The notes beneath the pieces are model-generated. The model saw only the letters and a list, made by a program, of their open reading frames with translations. It searched no databases and was not told the DNA's origin. DNA of 64,000 nt from Echinometra lucunter (Eukaryota; Echinodermata; Echinoidea; Camarodonta; Echinometridae), in contig CM057167.1 in NCBI GenBank assembly GCA_029962745.1, positions 16,985,704-17,049,703 on the forward strand, given 5' to 3'. Positions 44,020 through 55,133 of the stretch are shown piece after piece. The translations under genes and the position numbers were made by a program. The first letter of the stretch is position 1. The number at the start of each line of letters is the position of its first letter.

Positions 44020-44700
44020 TATGCATGTTTATCAATCTACATTTATAGCTTACGTTACTGTATAGTCGTTCACTGAAATCATAAAGATGTGAACCCACAT
44101 GGTGCATAACAACTCTGAAATAACTCGATGGGGGGCGGGGTTAGTGCAGAAATTATGGCAAGGCGTAAGGACAATTTTTGGTATATTCCACTTGGAATGA
44201 AGTAAAGCTTCATATTTACGAGCACTGGAGTGAAGCAAGCGAGCGGTAGGCCTACAGTTTGGTGGGTATTTTTTTCGGGGGGGGGGGGTACGCAATTATC
44301 TTGACACCTCTGTGCACTTTACCCTATCACCCATAGGGAACAAAATTTTAAAGGAGGGTTAAAAGTGAGCGTTCGTTTATTTCAAAATTTGAACAATGAA
44401 TAATATCGCTTTACTTCCCTCTTAATCAAGGGTGATAAAATTGATGAAAACCTGAAAAATATTCACTTGAGGAGCACAAACAGCATCCATTCTTCGGATG
44501 TTAATATTAAACATTGAACTTTGCTGGTTTATGTTTGTATTGTTTATACACAATCATTTTAGGCTGGATTGATGGGAAAATATTTCTTTTCTCCCCTCCC
44601 TTCCCCCCCCCCCCTTTTTGTTTTTTGTTTTGTTTTGTTTTTGTGCCATTTCCAAAATGCAGTCCTTGACATGCATGCATTCATAAATGTAGCTATACGC
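44020..44700. other. No gene seen; G/C-tract-containing sequence
   Basis: G run at 44277-44288 and C run near 44605. No supported ORF. Confidence 0.45.
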
Positions 44701-44730
44701 CAATGCTAATAATAAGGCTCTGCTTTTACC

Positions 44731-44779
44731 CCCCCCCCCCCCCCCCTTGGCCCCTTCCTTACCAAGCTCTCTGAATCTG

Positions 44780-44819
<40 letters not shown>
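44731..44819. repeat. Poly-C and (TC)n simple repeats
   Basis: A C run of about 16, then a TC dinucleotide tract ending near 44819. Confidence 0.9.
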
Positions 44820-44821
<2 letters not shown>

Positions 44822-46001
44822 AATTCTTTGGAAGTTTGGAGTTAGCTTTCATCCAGTCATTCGCTTTTTAACGATGACATCGGAATGACATGTTTCAAGA
44901 ATTAAGCTCTGCTTTGATTTTCATCATCATGTTTATCTTACTTTGTTTTTAACCGTTGTTCGGCTTTTTGGCGTACGATTCGGTTTGTTAACAATCTGCA
45001 GCTTAGGTAATTATATAATGTACACCTGCCCTCTTAGCTCAAGATATATCATGGGAAAATGTATTCGACACAACATGTTGAGTTCACAAAAAGACAAGCA
45101 GCATCTTTAGAGATAATGGAAAAATAGGAAATACAAAACATATTGAGAGCACAGAAATATAATACGTGACTGAGAGTTATTCTTCTAAACCTGCCATTTT
45201 GAAGCAACATTGCCAATGTGAAGATCGCCATAGAAAGTGAATTGAGACTTTTCAAACTTTCATAACTTCCTCATTTCGTAACCGATTTTGATGGAACTTT
45301 TTTCTTACATTCTCTGTCCGCTCTTTTGATTAAAATTTATTTTTCCCCAGGGTTTCATTCTCCTTTTATTTCTACAAATAATTTGGTAAAAATTACCCAA
45401 TTCCAAATAACTCCCACCTCCTTATTACAAACACTTTAAACACAACCTGGTAAAGAAAACCCATCACTTTTCCGTTTTTTACTCGACCTATACCAAAAAT
45501 CTCTAAACCGATTTCCCCGGGCCATGCAGATACAGCATCTATGATCATCTATTTTTGTAGATTGGGTTATAAATCAATCTTTATAGAAACCATATATTCT
45601 TAGTAATTGTATGGAACACTACCCTGACCATGCTGACTTCATAACTATTCTTTCAACAAAAAAAATAATGAACTCCAAACAATTCTTCTTTTTTTTTCCA
45701 AACTCATGAAATTTGAAAACAAACTAAATCCTAAATACCAACTGTGTGCATGAGGACTTGTATTGCTACTTTGCAAATTTTAACATATTGTTTTTTGTAA
45801 AAAAAAAAAAAAATGCTATCGAACTCATCCATATTGTCTCAACTGACTACATATTCTGAGTCATCAATTTTCAAATATGTAAAAACGGTTACTCACGATA
45901 TAAACACTTCAAAGAGAATAACCATATGCCCCCGAAATGTATGCTTCGGCTCGATAATAAACATTTTATCAATTTTAAAATACAGTGTTAGAACAGTTGT
46001 T
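44820..46001. other. No gene seen; unassigned AT-rich sequence
   Basis: Only short ORFs without recognisable domains. Confidence 0.45.
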
Positions 46002-46165
46002 TAACAATCATTAGATTGTTTAACATATTGATCCTACCAACTGCTGTTTAAATAATATGTATGTAAAACATAGGGGGATTTTAAAAAAATAACAACTGCT
46101 GATAATTAAATTCATAATTCAAACAACCTTATGATTTTTAAACAACTGTTAACAGTGTTAAAACA
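46002..46165. mobile_element. Diverged relative of the 4206-4335 hairpin
   Basis: Shares the loop phrase 'atgtaaaacata.ggggatt' and flanking 'atcattag.ttg' and 'aacaacc.tatgattttt.aacaactgtt' with 4206-4335. The arms have decayed. Confidence 0.55.
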
Positions 46166-46880
46166 GTGTTTTAAAAACTGTTACTCACGATACAAACTCT
46201 TCATGGAGAATACCATATGAGCACTGGAATGACCATGAAAGCCTCCGAAATGTACATGATTTGGCTCGATAATAAACATTTTTTAAAGTAGTCAAATCCA
46301 TGAAATCAATGCCATCAAAAGAATTTCTAATACGCAGAAAGGCAGATTTACATGTATCCCATCTGGGATTTTAACAATTTTCCCTTTTCCTTTTCATTCC
46401 TCACACGATGTGGTTATATCCAGATGCCTTAACGTGTTTCAACAATTCTACTGCAAAAGATAAAAACGCTGTTGCAAACCTTATAAGCTTGTTCACTTTG
46501 AGAGCAAAATATTCTCCTCAAAACCTCAAAGGTCAATGCTTATTACACCCTGTTGTCTTTGTTAACACAAGCTGCATATCATCATCGTGAAAACTTTTTA
46601 AGGTTTTGTAATTCCCATGCAGTTACAATGAAGCATCCATAAATCATCCTTCCTTTATTACCAGATGTCAAAATGACAATTGCATAATAAAATTTTTTAC
46701 CAACTTTTCAAAGCTATAAACTTGATCATCCAGAGCAAAGATATAACAATGCCGTATATAGAGAGAGTCTGGCCAACTCGGATTCTGTAGGTTACAATAT
46801 GGCGCGTACGTATATTGCTTTGTTATAGGCAAACATAATACAAAAGAAATTGTGCCAAGTCCAGTCTCCAGTCCAGCCGA
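46166..46880. other. No gene seen; unassigned sequence
   Basis: A direct repeat of 'cgaaatgta.....cggctcgataataaacatttt' links 45935-45970 and 46239-46285. No supported gene. Confidence 0.4.
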
Positions 46881-46945
46881 CAGTGGCGTAACTACGGGGG
46901 CACGGGGGGGGGGGGGGGGGGCACGTGCCCCCCCCCCCCCTCCCC
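46881..46945. repeat. Facing G-tract and C-tract module
   Basis: 'cagtggcgtaactacggggg', a run of about 19 G, 'cacgtgc', then C runs. Long Pro/Gly-rich ORFs here are artefacts. Confidence 0.85.
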
Positions 46946-47020
46946 ATCGGCTGGCCAAACAAAGAGAGAGAGAAAAGAAAGGAGAAGGAAAATGGTACAT
47001 CGGGAAGCGCTCCCTATACA

Positions 47021-47812
47021 TATAGACCAATTTCACGGCCGGTTTATGTATTTGGCCCTCTATCGGCGACGCCATTGCTGCTGTGGGCAAGCGCGCTGAC
47101 CGCGATTGGCTCTGTGTACAAAATGAATGTAAGATATGAGATATGCCCCGATATTGTTCCATTTACTTTATTCTAGATCAATAAAATAAAGCATGGATAC
47201 ATGGGTAGATGAGGTAAGACAATGGTCATATCTGACGGATGAAGGTACGATGTATTTTTGTAATTTCGATGGTTTTTCAACTTAGTTTTGTCAGTAAAAG
47301 TTCGATTGCAGCATAGAAGCCATAGTAAACGGGAGCCCTAAATCTTACCCTGTTTACGAAGTCAAGTTTTCACTCATTAAATTTTACGCCAAAGTACATA
47401 ATGATATGTTTCTTGACTTAAAAGTCCCTTCTGTTGATGTTTTTAGCCACTGGCGACGAATTCCTTCACATTGCTTACGGAAACCTGTGTAGGGAGTACG
47501 GCTTCTCACACAAACAGGCTTCATGAGTCAAAAGCGAGTGAATTTCGCACTCAGTTAGCTTCCAATTTTTAAACTTTCTCTAATCCTTGTGGCATTTGAG
47601 CACCGCACAGCTGCGACCTGAACTTCCCTGATAATTTCTCATTGCAAATATTAAAATAAATCTGCATATACTGGTCAAAATAGACAAAAAATCGAACGAA
47701 TGTACAAAACGCGCTATTGACTTGTGTACTATAAAAGTTGGAGCGCCCACCGCAGTATGTCGAACTGTGTCGAACAGTCTGCTGTCCTCTTGCGTTGTGA
47801 AATTGGTCTATA
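47021..47812 (-). mobile_element. 792-bp TIR element, copy 2
   Basis: Reverse-orientation copy of 13910-14728 with the same TATAGACCAATTTCAC ends. Shared internal phrases include 'ggccctctatcggcgacgcc', 'gcaagcgcgctgaccgcgat' and 'ctatgctgcaatcgaactttt' (reverse complement). No transposase is present. Confidence 0.85.
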
Positions 47813-49330
47813 GCTTCGCTTGCCTAGCATTTAAGTAACTTAACCAATGCCGATGCAATTACTATTCTTATGAAAGGAATCAGTTTGCATCTTGTGTCTC
47901 AATCTAATGTTATAGGCTGCTATTGTTCCACTCATAGAATGTTAGTAATAACCACATCTGGATTTCACTCCAAGAAGTTTACTTAAAGGAGAATGGAACC
48001 CAGGCATCAGTGTGCTTTTAGTAAATGGAGATGAACAAGAAAGATGAAACAGTGAAAGTTTGAGCAAAATCGGACAATCCGTTCAAGAGTTATGAATTTT
48101 TAAAGTTTTAGTAAATCTCTGTTATTGGGATCCTTGAGTTGGCAACTTTGCCACCATCTGTGATGTCATCGTGGACAACTCTCTATTTATTTTGTACACA
48201 ATTTTTCAAAAAATTGATGTATATGAAATTTCGAGTCAGGAATCAACATAATTCTTCACAAAATGCTTGAAGAATTGATGTAGCCATGTCATACTCAAAC
48301 AGTAAATCAAAAGAATTTCTATTTTTCTTGAAAATGAAGAAAATGTTAAATTCTGTGTACAGAATGAATGGAGAGTTGTCCACGATGACATCACAGATGG
48401 TGGCAAAGTTGCCAACTCAAGGATCCCAATAATAGGGGTTTACTTAAACTTTCAAAATTCATAACTCTTGAACGGATTGTCTGATTTTGCTCAAACTTTC
48501 ACTGTTTCATCTTTCTTGTTCATCTCCATTTACTAAAAACACACTGATGCCTGGGTTCCATTCTCCTTTAAAAGGGGCCTTTCAGTAGATGGCCTAGAGA
48601 AAAAACAAAAATTCCCATTTTATTTTGATCGTTTGCTAGCTCGCTACTCCCGCTAGGAAAAGCTAGAAACAAAATAATTTCGGGCACGGCAATCATATTT
48701 CAGAAGCGAGTTATCAAAGTATCGTAATATTTGGGCAGCGAGGAGGTTCACAAAATTACACCAAAAAACACACCAAAAAAACCCCAAACATTCACTGTAT
48801 TTTGCTGACGAATCCATACATTATAACGCATTTTGTGGGGGGCGTCGCTGACTTTGCTCGCTTGTAAAAACAGAATGGTTTCGGACGGTGAGCGAGGTAC
48901 CTAAACCGATTCATATTCAGCTCACAGAGGATCGAATAGATTATTTAGATATTAATATTTCGATGACGAAATAACACTTCTACAATGAAAAAAGGGTATA
49001 ATTTTCTTCGCTCGCTGCGCTCGCTGAATAACTAATTGTTTGATGTTTTTTTCCAAAGCAAACGAATTGGGCGAGTGAGGTGACCAAATGAATAATTCAG
49101 ATGTTTCATATGCTCACAATTTAATTTACTGAAGGGGTGAGTGTGTGCTTCCTCGCTCGCTTCGCTCGCTCGTAATGGTAAGAGACATGATAGTTTCGGA
49201 CTGAAAACAATAGACCAGGGACGTGCTAAAATAGAGTCATTGGCAGCGAGGTGATTAGATATTTAATTGAAATGTCATCTTAGCCTATTGTGGTCCGATG
49301 GTGTATTTTAAATACAGGGTGGTATCTAGC
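47813..49330 (+). repeat. Dispersed GCTCGCTTCGCTCGC repeat, copy 3, interrupted
   Basis: 47813-47982 plus 48573-48720 align with the continuous copy at 17076-17400. Further CTCGCTCGCTTCGCTCGCTCG cores lie near 49010 and 49150. It is interrupted by the MITE at 47987-48568. Confidence 0.75.
47987..48568. mobile_element. MITE with ~190-bp TIRs flanked by TTAA
   Basis: The left end AGGAGAATGGAACCCAGGCA is the exact inverse of the right end TGCCTGGGTTCCATTCTCCT. Complementarity continues for nearly 200 bp per arm, through 'gatgaaacagtgaaagtttg', 'ggatccttgagttggcaact' and 'gatgtcatcgtggacaactc'. TTAA immediately flanks both ends (47983-47986, 48569-48572), a piggyBac-like target site. The uninterrupted paralogue at 17220-17270 represents the empty site. 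Confidence 0.85.
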
Positions 49331-49493
49331 AAGATGCATCATTTCCCCCAAATTTTAAAACGCTTCACGTCCCTAAAGACACCTTAATTCGAGATTACAG
49401 TCGTTATCGTTAACAGAAATAACCACACACACCCGCACAAACCTTTCCACTCGGTGCCATGGCTGTACGCAGCAGGGGGCAGGGTGGAGGTTG

Positions 49494-49708
49494 CCCCCCC
49501 CCCCCGAAATTTTTAATACTCAACATTTTTTACTGAAATTTGTCAAAAAAATCAACAAAAGTGTGTACCAGATCCTTCAATTTCAGTTTTAAAAATGTAA
49601 AAGCGCCCTCGGTCGCTTCGCTCCCTCACTTTTGTATTTCTTCGAAACTTTTACGTGTCTTGCCCCACTCCCTCCCCCCAGAAAAAATTCCGCATACGGC
49701 CATGCTCG
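49494..49708. repeat. Dispersed repeat headed by poly-C, copy 2
   Basis: Second copy of 12160-12391, with the same ordered phrases and a C-tract start. Confidence 0.75.
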
Positions 49709-50640
49709 ATGCCCCCCCCCCCCCCTGCCATGACCCACGGTACGCCACTGCCAGTCGGAATGAAAGGAAGGAGTCAAGGAACGATGACAAAATTAGAAAG
49801 CCGAAGCTTCCGCGCGCGCACTCCTCCCCCCACCCCCCCCCCCCCTCAAGGAGGAGGAGCTTTGGCTATTGTATATGGGCTAAGCGCTAACAAAAGAGGG
49901 TGTACTTTTGAATGTCAGTAATTCCGTGGATGGGTTAATTATGTGAAGAATTCGCAAAGGGAAGAGAATAAGGAAATGATTTAATTTTATTGCACAATGC
50001 ATGGTTAGGTGGAAATCTGGATAGAGATAAGTGATTATCGGTGCTTCTCAAAGTGTCATGAAACACCGAATGGATCGGTGTCATTACGAGAGGGGGTGAA
50101 TGCCGGACCATTAATATTGGATCCTCCTCCCCCCCCCCCCCCCTCCGGCGGCAAAGTTCGGATGTGTCTGGCCGCCTCGCCCGACCCTGCATGTCAATTC
50201 GAAGTCGACAATGTGTATAATTATGAAATTGGGTCTGTGAGCTTCCAATACCCCAGGGACAATGTTTGTTAGGTTTTTTTTTTTTTGGGGGGGGGGGTGG
50301 GGGGGGGTTCTTCTTCTTCTTCCGGCAACTTTCGCCAAACTATTTCATTCTCACCTACTGTGTTGAGGTAATATCTGTGATTATGAGCACAAAAATAAAA
50401 CCACAAAAAAACAACAAAACAACAACAACAACAAACCCCCCAAAACAACGTGTTTACTCAAAGAGATCAGCCAATTTTTCAGGGTACTGTTACATGTGAG
50501 TATCTCCATCTGCTTGACAAAACATAAAAGAGTATTGGTGCAATTAACACATCATTATGAACGGTAGATTTCAGCATAGCAGCCACACGATAAGCCCAGA
50601 TACTCAGCAAGCCGTCATGTCGAACAGGTGAACATGGTGA
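49709..50640. other. No gene seen; multiple C/G tracts
   Basis: C runs at about 49713, 49837 and 50130 and G runs near 50287-50310. The Pro-rich ORFs in several frames are tract artefacts. Confidence 0.5.
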
Positions 50641-50660
50641 ATATGGACAATAATATGATC

Positions 50661-50762
50661 AGGGGCGTAGACAGCGGGGGGGGGGGGGGGATGAGGGGTA
50701 TGCATCCCCCCACCTCACAAGGTGGGGGGGGGGGTGACATGTACAATCATCCCCCCCCCCAG
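50661..50762. repeat. Facing G-tract and C-tract module, copy 2
   Basis: 'caggggcgtagacagcgggg', a long G run, 'gaggggtatgcatcccccc', G run, 'acatgtacaatcatcccc', C run. Very similar in organisation to 25940-26060. Confidence 0.7.
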
Positions 50763-50837
50763 GTTTTAGGGAAGGATGTTTGCTTACAATTAAACTGAAT
50801 TAACATGTTTAGAAATGATAGTAACAGCAAAAATGAT

Positions 50838-50939
50838 AATTATTTTCATTATAACAACAACAATAACAACAACAACAATAATAATAACAATAATAATTAG
50901 TAATGTATTATTATTATTATGCGTATGATAATAATAGTT

Positions 50940-50978
<39 letters not shown>

Positions 50979-50980
50979 GT
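50838..50980. repeat. (AAC/AAT)n and (CAT)n microsatellites
   Basis: AAC and AAT triplets, then 'attattattattatg', then about thirteen ATC/CAT units. Confidence 0.9.
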
Positions 50981-51739
50981 TAATGTGACTGAAATGACGA
51001 TTACTATCATAACTTTATCGATCATTATTCTGATTTATGTAGTTATTTATATTACTTTTGGGTGATTTCGGCGCCGTCACAGTTTTTTCTGAAGTGGTGT
51101 AGCAACAAAACAATAAAAAAAAAGATAAATAGCGTGATGCAAATATGTAATAATGTGTGTCAGTTCATATTCTATATTCGTTTGTCACGGTGCGTATACT
51201 TCTATTTATGTCTGTGCATTCGGGTGCGTGTGCGTGTGTGTGTATCTGTATACGAAATTGATCCTCGATTTCTCGTGAACGGCAAATCACCCCCCCCCCC
51301 CCCCCCCAGGTGTAAGAACCTCTCTACGCCACTAGAAGTAATAATAGTAAGGCAGTAAAAGAGTATGGAAGTAAATGTACTAAGTAGGCCTAATAATAGT
51401 TTCACATGTCACGTGTCCATGAGAGATATTTTGCAAAGTTTTCACACTCTCCACAGATCTTGTCTTCACTTCTTTATGCCTGTATTGTTCTCTCTATTGG
51501 GTTCCATTAACCACTCTTATAGAAAATGGAATGAATGAATTCATGCGTCGGCCAGTTCGTGCTTTTACAGATTTCATTTCATTTGACACAAATTAAACGC
51601 AAAAAGATTGCGCTATGTTAATCTGACTTAAACTGAACAAGAAAATTTAAAGTTATTAAGATTAGAAATTCAGAACCCTGCTGGCAAAATATCTGGGGCC
51701 CATGTTGCTTAAATCTGGTCGTAACTTAGCTGTCATGTT
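50981..51739. other. No gene seen; unassigned sequence
   Basis: (GT)n at 51226-51244 and a poly-C run at 51291-51307. The phrase 'gcaaaatatctggggcccat' at 51681 recurs at 34318. Confidence 0.4.
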
Positions 51740-53400
51740 TTATGTTTCAACATAAATTATTCACCACTTTGTTAAAAGACGATTAATTGGGCTTCTTATG
51801 TACATTCACCTTATACTTCTCAAATATTTTAAACGATTCGCCAAAGAAGATTACTACTGAATTGACATAGTGTTACACTGTAAAGGGTTTTGTTTATTGT
51901 ACACGCATTGTAGTATTTTAATTTGCATGCCACATCAACAGTTTTCACCAAATAAGGCGTGGCTTTTATGCACTGGTGGTCATTTCCCGCCTTTCACGTT
52001 GTTAAATAATATTATTGTCGATAACAAGCATGAGAGAACATTATGCATTGACCATAATAAGCAAGTTGCATTGGCTCATGCAAATCCCCCCTCTCTCCCA
52101 GCCTATTTAATGGCATTTCATTACGTAATCTGCATTTCTGCGATCATCTGCATTACGCAAGTCTACCTTTTCTGAAAGCGTCGACTAGACATGCCTGTAT
52201 ACTGTATCGGTCAGTTTTGTACAAAAGAAACAAAGAAAAAAAATCAGTATAGTATCCTTTTATCTTTTATCAACTGACGTGTATTGATTCATGCAATAGT
52301 TGTTATAACAACCATTCTTTGAGCCAATTATAAAGGAAGAGAGAGAGGGGGGTGGCGGACCACTCCCTCACACTATCATGACTATAGAATGAATATTGAT
52401 GTCTGTGACGTACATGTAGTAACCATTAAATGTAAATCTCGTCCTTGACATGTATTTAAATTACTTCTATGTAGAGTTTTTTTTCCCGCCAATTTTATGA
52501 TTGATTCCAAAATGCAATACCCTTTGTTTGACAACGGCTTAATCTCTTTATTTAATTAGGCAGAGTCCTAACTTAGAATACGATTTCATTCTTTAACTTT
52601 TCCAACTATCTTAAACAACTTGTTAAGAAAGAAAGCGATTATATAGCTTATTGTATTCACTTCATTCCTTTGCCCACATCCACAGGTTCAGCTTAACACA
52701 AGGCGTGGATTTTTTGCACCACTGGTCATTTCCCGCCTATTACATTGTTCATGAACTTTTATTGGTCAATGTATAGCATGACTGAACCAAACGCACCTGG
52801 TCTACACCAATCAGAATTCCACCCTCCTCTCTCTCTTTCTACAGCGGCAAATCATGACGTACGATGTATTTTTATAAAGCAGTAACAACCTGTATGCAAA
52901 TATCCATACTAGTTTGTACATACACGTGTACTATAAGAATGCATACTTCAACGTAGATATCTGGCTTCTTTTGTTCATAAAACACCCTATTATATTTTAC
53001 TTATAGACGGACGTTGATCCATACAACAGCCTTTTAAATCTTTTGTAAAATGAAGAAAAGGGAAGAGAGAGAGGGGGAAGGAAGACAAAACCTTTACTTT
53101 AATCATTTGAGATTGTGTTGATTATGCTTACACAATCATGTATAATAGTTTTCGTCTCGTCTTTTCAGCCACATGATGGATCTATTAGATTGTGTTGGTC
53201 TTTTATTTTGAATTCACTATAGTTTTTTTTCCCCGCCACTTTTCCAACAATCACTAGGCCGTATACACACATTTTTTGGTCCCCCAACTGCTTATTATCT
53301 TCATACAATTTAGAAAAATCCCTAACTGGATCCCATCTCATTCTTTTGAATACTCAAATATTTTAATCGGTTTGTCAGAAAAAGAGCCATTATTCTATTT
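51740..53400 (+). repeat. Tandem ~745-bp units upstream of a LINE
   Basis: Two diverged units (about 51740-52493 and 52494-53241), then a partial third. Matches include 'aaggcgtgg.ttttt.tgcac', 'ggtcatttcccgcct', 'tgacgtgtattgattcatgcaa' with 'ggacgttgatccatacaa', 'aaggaagagagaga' with 'aagggaagagagaga', and 'tttttcccgcca'. The array ends about 500 bp before the LINE ORF, so it could be a monomeric 5'UTR/promoter array. Confidence 0.7.
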
Positions 53401-53915
53401 TTGAACTGTGAATGGTTGGATTCTAGTACTTTCTGGAACTCTCTTTACTTCCAAATTAATTCAAAGCTCATTTCCAGTCTCCCTCATTTATTTATTCCTC
53501 ATGGCTACAGACTTAGACCATTCTCGGTATTTTCCAGACTGAAAAGTGTGTGTTGTTTTAATGTATTGATTCAATGTATAGATTATGTAAAAGGGTCTTT
53601 TTTGTTTTGTTTTGTTACATGCTCAGAAGTCAATCTTGTTGAGCTTCCTGTGATGATTCATTGTTCTGTTTTGTAAATATTGTCTTCTTCCAATCCCCCG
53701 TTGTAAACTCTTAAGTTTTTATTTGCTGAAATTTTTTATCGATTGTATCTTTAAGGTGGTCGGGCTGTGCTCTACTGCCCAACCATCATTGACCAAGATG
53801 GGTCTTACTCTTTTTGCATTAATATATTATGTTCTTGTTAATGATACACTAGCACCACTTTCACACATGAATACACCTCAACACACACACTCAAGCACAT
53901 GCACCACTTGCACAC

Positions 53916-55085
53916 TTGCAGTTGACCTCTCTCCAAACTTCCGGTACTTTACATTTACACGTCCCCCTGTTTGAGTCTCATACTTTTACTCCAGATATTT
54001 TCATTGAGAACCCACAAGATAGCAAATATTACACTCCCCAAGAATTTAACAACGAATTTAATATTACTACAGATAGTCTCTCTCTTTTACATGCAAACAT
54101 AAGAAGTCTAAATAGAAACTTTGAATATTTAGTTAACCTATTACACTCATTAAATAACATTCAGTTTTCAGTCATCGGTTTAAGCGAAACATGGCTACAT
54201 GAAAATTCCCCTGACATGTTTAATATACCTAATTATAAATTAATAAGGGCAGACCGGAAGGAAAGAAGAGGAGGAGGAGTTGCTTTTTACATTTCAAAAA
54301 ATCTCAAATTTAAGATTCGTTCTGAAGTTAAATTATTGCATGCAGAGTCGTTGTTTATAGAGATTGAAAATTCTAATTCAAAAAATATCATCATAGGATT
54401 AATTTATAGACCCCCTGATACAAATATCGATCGTTTCCACGATGAACTAGAGTATCTTCTGCATGAAATAGGGAATGAAAACAAACATTTTTTTATGCTC
54501 GGTGATTTCAATATTAACTTCTTGCCCTCATCTTATAATAATAATTCATCCGATTTCATGAAATTGATATACTCGTTTGGCTGTATTTCTATTATTAATA
54601 AACCCACAAGGATTAACCTGAATTCATCAACTCAGATTGATAACATATTTTCAAATGTTCATAATAACAAAATCATAGGAGGGATTTTATATTCTGAAGT
54701 TTCGGACCACCTGCCTATTTTTTTAACTTGTGAATGTAAACTCTCTTACCCTAAATCAAACAAAGAATATACTTATCGTAAAGAATCTAAACAAAATATA
54801 GAATTACTGAAGCAAGACCTAGTTTTGGAAGAATGGGATGATGTTTATAATGAAGTAAATCCCAATATTGCATACAATAACTTCAATAATACATTAAAAC
54901 ATTATTATGAAAAGAATATCCCAATAGGTAAAGTAAAAAATCAACGTAACAAACCCCAAAATCCTTGGATAACGAAAGGTTTACTGAAATCCATACAGAC
55001 ACGTAATCGCCTATATAAATATCACTTACGCAATCCAACTGATGATTCTTTAAAAAAAAATATAAAATATATCGTAATAAACTAA
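53916..55085 (+). CDS. LINE AP-endonuclease portion
   Basis: 389 residues. Endonuclease motifs in order: LLHANIRSLN (Asn61), VIGLSETWL (Glu91), GLIYRPPDT (Tyr164), MLGDFNINF (Asp197/Asn199) and SDHLPIFL (Asp264/His265). All expected catalytic residues are present. The domain nicks DNA for target-primed reverse transcription. ATG at 53916 is the first in frame with the domain, but the true start is not certain because the N-terminus is poorly conserved. The frame ends prematurely at an A-run (about 55052-55060): one frame over, the family sequence continues without a break (from RNKLTKLIRLSRKLHFADKI). This could be a real mutation or a homopolymer sequencing error. Confidence 0.85.
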   Translation: MQLTSLQTSGTLHLHVPLFESHTFTPDIFIENPQDSKYYTPQEFNNEFNITTDSLSLLHANIRSLNRNFEYLVNLLHSLNNIQFSVIGLSETWLHENSPDMFNIPNYKLIRADRKERRGGGVAFYISKNLKFKIRSEVKLLHAESLFIEIENSNSKNIIIGLIYRPPDTNIDRFHDELEYLLHEIGNENKHFFMLGDFNINFLPSSYNNNSSDFMKLIYSFGCISIINKPTRINLNSSTQIDNIFSNVHNNKIIGGILYSEVSDHLPIFLTCECKLSYPKSNKEYTYRKESKQNIELLKQDLVLEEWDDVYNEVNPNIAYNNFNNTLKHYYEKNIPIGKVKNQRNKPQNPWITKGLLKSIQTRNRLYKYHLRNPTDDSLKKNIKYIVIN

Positions 55086-55133
55086 CAAAATTAATTCGAT
55101 TATCCCGAAAATTGCATTTTGCTGATAAAATAA

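Noticed and set aside
46668..47176. Pro/Arg-rich ORFs on both strands
   Set aside because: They are created by the facing G and C tracts and a TIR element. No conserved domain.
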